Positions 57,808 to 64,000 of a DNA stretch of 64,000 nt are shown here, in pieces. Below the pieces are notes generated by a model. That model had not been told where the DNA came from. It did no database searches and saw nothing but the letters and a program-made list of their open reading frames with translations. Every line of letters begins with the position of its first letter. Positions within the stretch are counted from its first letter, which is position 1. Position numbers and translations under genes: made by a program. Origin of the DNA: Trichosporon coremiiforme (taxonomy: Eukaryota > Basidiomycota > Tremellomycetes > Trichosporonales > Trichosporonaceae); assembly GCA_039545355.1 (NCBI GenBank), contig BCJJ01000022.1, forward strand, positions 620,001 to 684,000, in the 5' to 3' direction.

Positions 57808-59013
57808 CTAAGCGACCTTGGTGGCCGGGGCACTGGGGATGACGGGGATCTCCGGACGGAGGATGACATGTCTCTTCCCCTCGGGCTTCTCGTGGTGGTC
57901 GTCATTGAGGCTAGACACGACGCCGGTGGGTCCGATCTCCTTGTCGTACCCGTTCCTCGCCTCGTGCTCCGCAATAGCCTCCTCGCCCCGGAGGTAGATC
58001 GAGTCGACATCTGCCGCCGAGCCGCCCTTCGCCTCCGCATCGGCAATCATGCGCTGCAACTCAGCCGTGACGCGTTCGCGCTTAAACCAAGCCGTGCGCG
58101 GGTAGAAGGCCAACCGCTCGCGCGTGGGGATGTACTCGGGGATCGACTCGCGTCCCAGGCCGCGCAGAATGACCTGCTCGCAGAGCGTGTAGTCCCCGTC
58201 GGGCCTGTTCAGGTTGAAGGGGTCGCGGAGGTTTACGTGCGGGTTCGTGATCACGCGCGCGTAGTTGAGGTGATTCGGGCTGTGGCTGTGCGGTAGCATG
58301 CCGTGCGTCACGTATAAGTCGCCCTTGCGGGCGACGACCTCGGCGTACTTCTTCCCGCGGACGCAGTACTCGAACGTCTCTCCTACGAAGGGCGGGTCGA
58401 TCCCCTCCGGGTGCGCGTACCAGCGCTCCAGGAGCGGCTTCAGCCCGTCCTCGCACAGGACTGTGCCGCCGCCCCCCTCCGGGATGTCCGTGAAGCAGAA
58501 GATGAGCGTGAGCGCGTTGCCGCTGCTGTCCAGGAACTGTCGATACCTGTGTAGTGTCAGGGGATCTACCCACATGGTGTGCCACAGCGCGCAGCCCTGC
58601 GCCTTTGCTGTGGCGACTCACCAGTCATTGTCGGTGTGGAAGCCCGTACACTTCTCGGGCCCCTTCCTCGGCTTGCCGACATACTCGGGCTTGCCAAGGT
58701 TGATGATCATCTGGTCGCCATACCAGCGCTCGCGCTTGTCCATGAGCTTGTCCTCTCCGCCGACGATCTCGAGGATCTTGTTCCACGCGTCGGGGCAGAA
58801 CTCCTCACACCGCACCTCGCGGTGCCGGGGGAGCTTGATGTACTCCTCTGTCCAGGTGCTCTTGTCCTCGGGATCCATGCCGAGACGGACCCAGAGATTC
58901 TCCATCCACTCGTCGAGGAAACGGGGCGCGATCGCATTCTCGATCTTGAGCCACCCGTGCTCGACGAAGTGGGCGCGCTCCTTGGAACTGAGGTGCTTGT
59001 ACTCTAGGGGCAT
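57808..59013 (-). CDS. phytanoyl-CoA dioxygenase (PhyH) family protein
   Basis: Putative non-heme iron, 2-oxoglutarate-dependent oxygenase. Two exons, 59013-58622 and 58546-57808, giving 376 residues; the intron is 75 nt. The iron-binding HxD is in CTGFHTDNDWYRQFL, formed across the splice. The distal His is in GDLYVTHGMLPHSHSPNH, with the Arg of NYARVITNP as the likely 2-oxoglutarate ligand. TLIFCFTDIPEGGGGTVLCE is the typical core-strand and Gly turn. The N-terminal KERAHFVEHGWLKIENAI is also characteristic of PhyH proteins. An in-frame ATG 40 codons upstream (59133) would add a Ser/Thr-rich extension; I chose the inner ATG because it immediately precedes the conserved part. The substrate is unknown, and fungi have many such enzymes acting on lipids or secondary metabolites. 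Confidence 0.85.
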
Positions 59014-59865
59014 TGTGGCTGGTGCGTGAGCGTTAGGGCTTGGCAAGGTGCTGGTGTTCGTGGTGGCGAGCGACAGCAGGCTGCGTGATGCTCTTATATC
59101 TGAGAGTTGTGAGTCGGACAAGGGCGCCGTCATGCGCCCCGGCTGAGCCTGAGTAGCCCGAGAGCCCTTCTGGCCCGCTGTTAACCGATCTCCTAAACTC
59201 TCAGCGTGCGCGCGTGCACATTGTCAGCGTCAAGCCCAGAGACCCGGATATGGATGTGGTCGATGTACATCCGTATCCGCGCATCCAGGTGATCACGCAG
59301 TATGTGTCTGCAGTACTCCAGTCGTGGATATGGCCCGGACGGCAGTCGGACGCTACATCCACCCCAGTATCCTGGGCCCGGAATCTCACCGACGCTCGGT
59401 GTGCACGCCGCGCTATATCCCCATTTCCGCCGTTGTCACCTGCTGGCTCCCACCTTAAGCCTGGTATGCACCACGGTCTACGTACCGCTCGGGCTATCGT
59501 TACTTGACTGAAGATGTACTGCGCAGCATCGGGCTGCGCTAGCGCTGTAATGTCGGAAAGATCGCCATGATCGCTGGTTGAACACGTAGCCCACGACATC
59601 TTCGCTGAGACCTCGAGTTTGTTATTCTTGAAACGCTTCGGCATGTCCTCCGCTGCTCATACAGTGAAGCCCGAAATGTCGTTCTGGCCCAGCTGCTCGT
59701 GATCAGGTGCCCATGCGGGACGAGCGTCAGGCCCATTTTCGTCCGACGCCAACGTGCACAGAAGGGTCCACGTACTGACCAAGAGCTGACGTGCGTTCCC
59801 ATCGCTCGGGGCGAAACAGGCTAACTATTACCAAATGCTCTCATATCATTTCTACGTCTACGGTT
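59014..59865. other. intergenic between the PhyH-type gene and alpha-COP
   Basis: About 850 bases holding the upstream region of the PhyH-type gene and the 3' end of alpha-COP. Only short frames without domains were seen. Confidence 0.4.
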
Positions 59866-62800
59866 TTACACAGTACTCCTGAGGCCGCTGGCCGGGAGGC
59901 CGACCTGGGTGATCTCGTCCACGACACAGATGGTGCCCTTGTACTCGGGCAGGTACCTCGCGCCAGTGTACGCATCGACAACAGCCGGGCTGCCCTTGTA
60001 GATCGGGGTGAGCGAGGCGGGGCACACGTCAAAGGCAGTGAAGTGGTCGTACTGGATCTCGTGGGCATCGCGGGGGTTGCGGTCGCCCTGGGCAAGGACG
60101 GAGCGGGCGGTCGTGAGCACACGCTGGTCAGTCGGCTGCGAGTCGATGAGACGACGAGCGAACGACGCAGCCGTGGCGTTGTTGCCGGCACGGGAAAAGA
60201 CGCCCATGGCCGATCGCAGGGCGAGCTGCTGGTGCGCGGGCTGCAGGTTCATGTGGGTGAAGTACGCGGCGAGCTCGAGAGAGCGGACGAGGTTGCCCTC
60301 GGGGTCCTCGGCAACGAGTCGTCGGCGCTCAACCTCAAGCATGAGACCGATGATGTAGTCCCTACATGTCGTGACCAGCTCGCGCACCTCGGAGGCCTCA
60401 GACTCGCTCTTCACAACAACCATCATCAACTTCTGCAGCACAGAACGGAAGTGCGTGAGCGACTCCGCGAACTTGCCGCGCGAGAACTGACGGTAAGCCT
60501 CAGCGAGCTCGCCTGCCTTGAGGTCCTCGAACTCGATGGCGATTGCCGGCAGGACTTCGCGAAGCTCCGTCGTGTCGGGGTTGCGGCGGACGTGGAACTC
60601 GAGGGGAGGAAGGGAGGGGTTGGCGGCGACATACACGTGAGCCTTGTTGTACGCCTCAAGGAACAACGGCTTGAGCGGGGAGAAGTTGACGGCGGCGACT
60701 TGCCGGTTGAGCTGCTGCATGGCCGACTCGTAGTTGCCCGCAGCAGCGTGGTCCGCGGCCAATGGTGAGTTGCGGACCCACATCTCGTTCTCGTCCACTC
60801 CTGGTGACACTCCATCCGCCAGGTCAGCGTCCGCAGTCTCCATAGGCACGTCTTCCTCATCTGCTCCAACAGCCTGGACCACCTCAGCATCCAGGTCCCA
60901 GCCCTCGTCCTCCTCAAGCTCCTCAGCGTCCTCGCCGTCTAATCCGTCATCGTTGGCCCAAGCGTCGAGCTGCTCGCCGTTGGCCACCTCGGCAGCCTCG
61001 CCAGTAACGAGACCCTCAACGCCACCGCCGTTGGCGAGAGCACGGTCGAAGAAGCTCTCGCCTAGGTTGCGCAGAGGCCAGTTGGACTCAGCCTGGGAGA
61101 AGACGACCGGGGGAGGTGCAAGGGGCGCGGAAGACGATCCAGATCCCGAGGGAGTCGAAGGAAGGTCCTCCTCGGTCATGCCAGCCTCCTCGAGAACCTC
61201 AAGAGCGAGGTCGTCGAGGCCGTTGTTCTTCGCGGTGTAGTAGGCGAGGGGGTACTGGCCCGTTTCCCGGAGGACAGCGACACGGCCAGCGACGTCCCCA
61301 AGGTAGAGCGAGTTCTGGAAGCGAGACATCTGGTCGCCACGCTTCGTAGCGATGTTCTGCATCATACCGAGCTTCTGGGTGTTGCCGGTGACAAGGTAGA
61401 GGAAGGAGAGGCTGTCGAACTTGCGGTTCTTCTGGTAGGCGGTCTCGACGATTTGGTGGTTACCTTGCTTGAGAGCAGCGGCACCAAGACGCTCCCAGAC
61501 GTCCGGACGGTCGACGGCGCGAGCCTGCTCAAGGGCGACCTGCAGGTTGCCGCACTCGAGAGCAAGGTCGAAGCGAGTGTTCGGGTCCTGAATGAAGTGG
61601 AGCGCAATCTCGGGGTAGCCCTTCTTCTGGAGGTATGCAATGATGCTCTGACCGACAAGGTTGGAGGTGCGAATGATGTGCAGGACCTCGTCGTAGTTCT
61701 TGCGAACGAGGGCGAGCTTGAAGCGGTACTCCGTGGGGTCGATCTGGATAGTGCGGGGCTTCGCGGAACGGTCGAGGCAGTGGACAACCTGGCCCTTAAC
61801 ACGAGTGAGGTACACCGGCTGCTCAAGGGTCTTGATAATACCATTGTCACCGTTGGGCAGGGCGTACTTGATGTGGTTGAGGGTGGTGTAGATGAGGACA
61901 CCGCTGTCGTCCCAAGCAGCCGACTTGATGCGGATGGTCTCGTGGATGAGAGCAGTCTGCTCAAGCGTCTTGGTGGCAATGGTGATGGTGTGCTTGCTGA
62001 GCAGCGCAACCATGTTGCCGTCGGTGCTCCAGACAACGTACTTGACAGGAGGGGTGGTGATCTCGCCGAGGACCTTCTGCTGCTGGATGTCGAAGAGGGT
62101 GACAGCGTTCGACGAGGCGAGGAGAAGGGAGGCGGTACCACCGTAGAAGATCTCGTTGGTCTGAACCGGGCACTTGACAGTCTTGGTCAGGTTGTTGGAC
62201 AGGTCACGGATCTCGATGTTCTGGTTGGGCTTGTCGAGAACAGCCATGCGGTTGCGGGCGACGAAGAGAGCCGAGATGCCATTACCCTTCCTGCCGTCCG
62301 ACGGCGTGTCCTTGCCATCGCCAGCTCCCGGGGCACCGTTCTTAGGAAGAGTGATGAGCTCGTAGACGCCGTTGTCAGAGGTTGAGGTGACGATAACGGC
62401 GCGCTCGGCAGGGTTGTAGCTGAGCGTCCTAGGCTGGATGTACTGCGAGCCGAGCTTGCGAACGGAGCAAATGCCGTGGTTGGTACCGGTGCTGAGGTCG
62501 GCCATGCGAACAACCTTGTCCTTGATGTAGAAGAGCTGGTTGCCGGAAAGCGAGAAGGCAGGACGCTCGCGCTCGAGCTTGAAGACGATAAGACCGTTGT
62601 CGTGTCCGGCAGCGAAGAGGTTGAGCTCAGGGTGAGCGGTGAGAACCCAGAAGCGGTCGTGCTCGCGGCGGAAGGTCTGGACGGCAGTGCGCTTCGTCAT
62701 GTCCCAGACACGAATCGTCTTGTCCTCGGAAGCGGAGAGGATGAGCTCGTGACGAGGGTGGAACAGCGTCATCGACACGTTGTTGAAGTGTCCACGGCAG

Positions 62801-63778
62801 CTGTCGACCTCCCAAGCCTTGGTCTCCGACATGCGCCAAAGCTTGATCTGACGGTCGTCACCACACGAGACGATGAGGGGAAGGGTGGGGTGGAACGAAG
62901 CCCAGTTCACTCCGCGGTCGTGGCCCTCAAGGACGTACTTGACGACGGCATCGGTGTTGCCGAACAGGTCGGCCTGTCCCTGGTTGGCGCGCGAAACCTG
63001 CTCCTCGAACGTCATGGGCGCCGAGCTGGCCTGGTTCTTCTTGCGAAGACCAGAGATGTCCCAGACGCGAACCGTCAGGTCCATCGAAGCCGAGACGACA
63101 AGGTCGTCCCACGGGTGGAACTGGGCGCACATGATGTAGTGGTTGTGGCCGGTGAGAATGGCGATACACGTTCGGCTCTGCCAATTCCAGATACGGATGG
63201 TCTGGTCGTCGGAGGCAGAAATGATCCACGGGTACTCGTGGTGGAAGAAGACGGTACGGACGTAGTCGAGATGGCCGGTGAGGGTGAACAGGCAACGACG
63301 CTGCTTGTAGTTCCACACCTTGATCTTGTAATCGTCACCACCGGAAACGAAGATCGGCTGCGTCGGGTGGAACGAGATACCGCGAACAGGACCGTCGTGC
63401 TCGTCGTAGCGATCGACAAGAGTACCCATCTGGTAGTTCCAAAGCTGAATGGTACCATTGTGCAGAGACGCCGCGAGGAGGGGCTGCTTCGGGTCTGCTT
63501 GTCAGCTCGCCTTCGAGGTATATACAGCTGGCCAGAATGACAGGAGCATTGCAGGAGATCCAAACGGGCATTATCACGGCCGCTCATACCGCCAAGCTGC
63601 CTTCACAGAGCTGTCGTCCCGCAGGTGTCGACAGTGTCAAGTGTTCATGCTCCGGGAAGCTGCCATGACACGTCGAAGCTGCGGCATGCTCGTCCTTTCA
63701 GAGCCACTGCGTGTACTTACGGAAGGCAATGCCCTTGACCCGCGGGCTCTTGCTCTCAAACTTGGTGAGCATCTGCAT
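59866..63778 (-). CDS. COP1: coatomer subunit alpha (alpha-COP)
   Basis: Large subunit of the COPI vesicle coat for retrograde Golgi-to-ER transport; its propeller binds dilysine cargo signals. Two exons, 63778-63721 and 63494-59866, giving 1228 residues; the intron is 226 nt. Exon 1 encodes MQMLTKFESKSPRVKGIAF, the hallmark alpha-COP start, and splices in frame to HPKQPLLAASLHNGTIQLWN. Seven WD40 blades fill about residues 1-310 (DEHDGPVRGISFHPTQP, SASDDQTIRIWNWQSR, GHNHYIMCAQFHP, SCGDDRQIKLWRM). A second propeller and the alpha-solenoid follow. The acidic linker near residues 840-900 leads to the C-terminal domain that binds epsilon-COP (NPDTTELREVLPAI, PLEFHVRR, ASLTPIYKGSPAVVDAYTGA). Length matches the family (about 1200-1230). 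Confidence 0.96.
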
Positions 63779-64000
63779 GTTGGAACAAGATATGCGTGGC
63801 GGAGTGTGCGATGCTTTTGAAGATGAACAGGTGAGATTAGGAGAGGCCCGCCTCGCAGCCGTTTATGATCGATGTTCCGAGCTCGTTCCGGTCTCCCTGC
63901 GACTGAACCGAATCGAAAGGGGGGAGTCGAACGTTCGCGGCGATTTAACAAGCGTGGCGAGAAGAAGCTGCACTCGGGTGCGTAAAGTATAGGCAGAGAA
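63779..64000. promoter_or_regulatory. upstream region of alpha-COP, window edge
   Basis: The last 222 bases hold the alpha-COP leader and promoter. No start of another gene can be supported. Confidence 0.4.

Noticed and set aside
59014..59133. upstream ATG adding 40 residues to the PhyH-type protein
   Set aside because: The extra part is Ser/Thr/Pro-rich and precedes the family's conserved N-terminus; kept only as an alternative.

Overview
The window is nuclear DNA from a GC-rich basidiomycete fungus, most likely a Tremellomycete yeast of the Trichosporon/Cutaneotrichosporon kind. That placement is inferred from protein style and gene structure; no marker gene fixes it. Genes carry many very short introns, usually 34-50 nt, with GTRAGT donors and a CTRAC branch site a few bases before the AG. 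No rRNA, tRNA, CRISPR array or recognisable transposon was seen. Almost all long open frames lying antisense to the genes are by-products of high GC.

Layout, left to right: a possible decayed gene (81-680, -); an FHS/fucose-permease-type MFS transporter (1243-2870, +); the DEAD-box helicase DBP2 (4318-6294, -); RPAP1/RBA50 (7433-11323, +) facing the NMD factor UPF2 (11561-15412, -); a DCAF7/WDR68 WD40 protein (16097-17505, +) facing MCM7 (18100-20594, -); a sugar-porter MFS protein (22145-23982, +); a gene-poor 4 kb stretch with repeats; a small Ser-rich protein (27962-28432, -); holocytochrome c synthase (31496-32583, -) divergent from CFT1/CPSF160 (32926-37231, +); eRF3/SUP35 (38520-40709, -) divergent from ARC1 (41034-42197, +); a protein of unknown family (42270-42818, -) with a paralogue at 56079-56516 (+); a small secreted Cys-rich protein (43698-44108, +); an SH3 protein (45336-45989, -); a 6.1 kb stretch without genes; an SV2-like MFS transporter (52117-54326, +); mitochondrial bS21m (56747-57535, +); a PhyH-type dioxygenase (57808-59013, -); and alpha-COP (59866-63778, -).

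The conserved genes are housekeeping: RNA polymerase assembly, mRNA 3' processing, helicase activity, translation termination and NMD, replication licensing, COPI traffic, cytochrome c maturation and mitochondrial translation. They are arranged as divergent or convergent pairs with short gaps, and nothing indicates a gene cluster or operon. Accessory content is the three unrelated transporters, the secreted protein and the unknown paralogue pair.

The points most worth a second look are: a dispersed repeat present as two inverted copies 13 kb apart; a 34-codon open extension after the DCAF7 TGA stop; single Ns confined almost wholly to third codon positions in SUP35 and ARC1; an upstream in-frame ATG that would give ARC1 a mitochondrial presequence; and a DBP2 gene with an exon that is only the start codon plus a 16-nt microexon.
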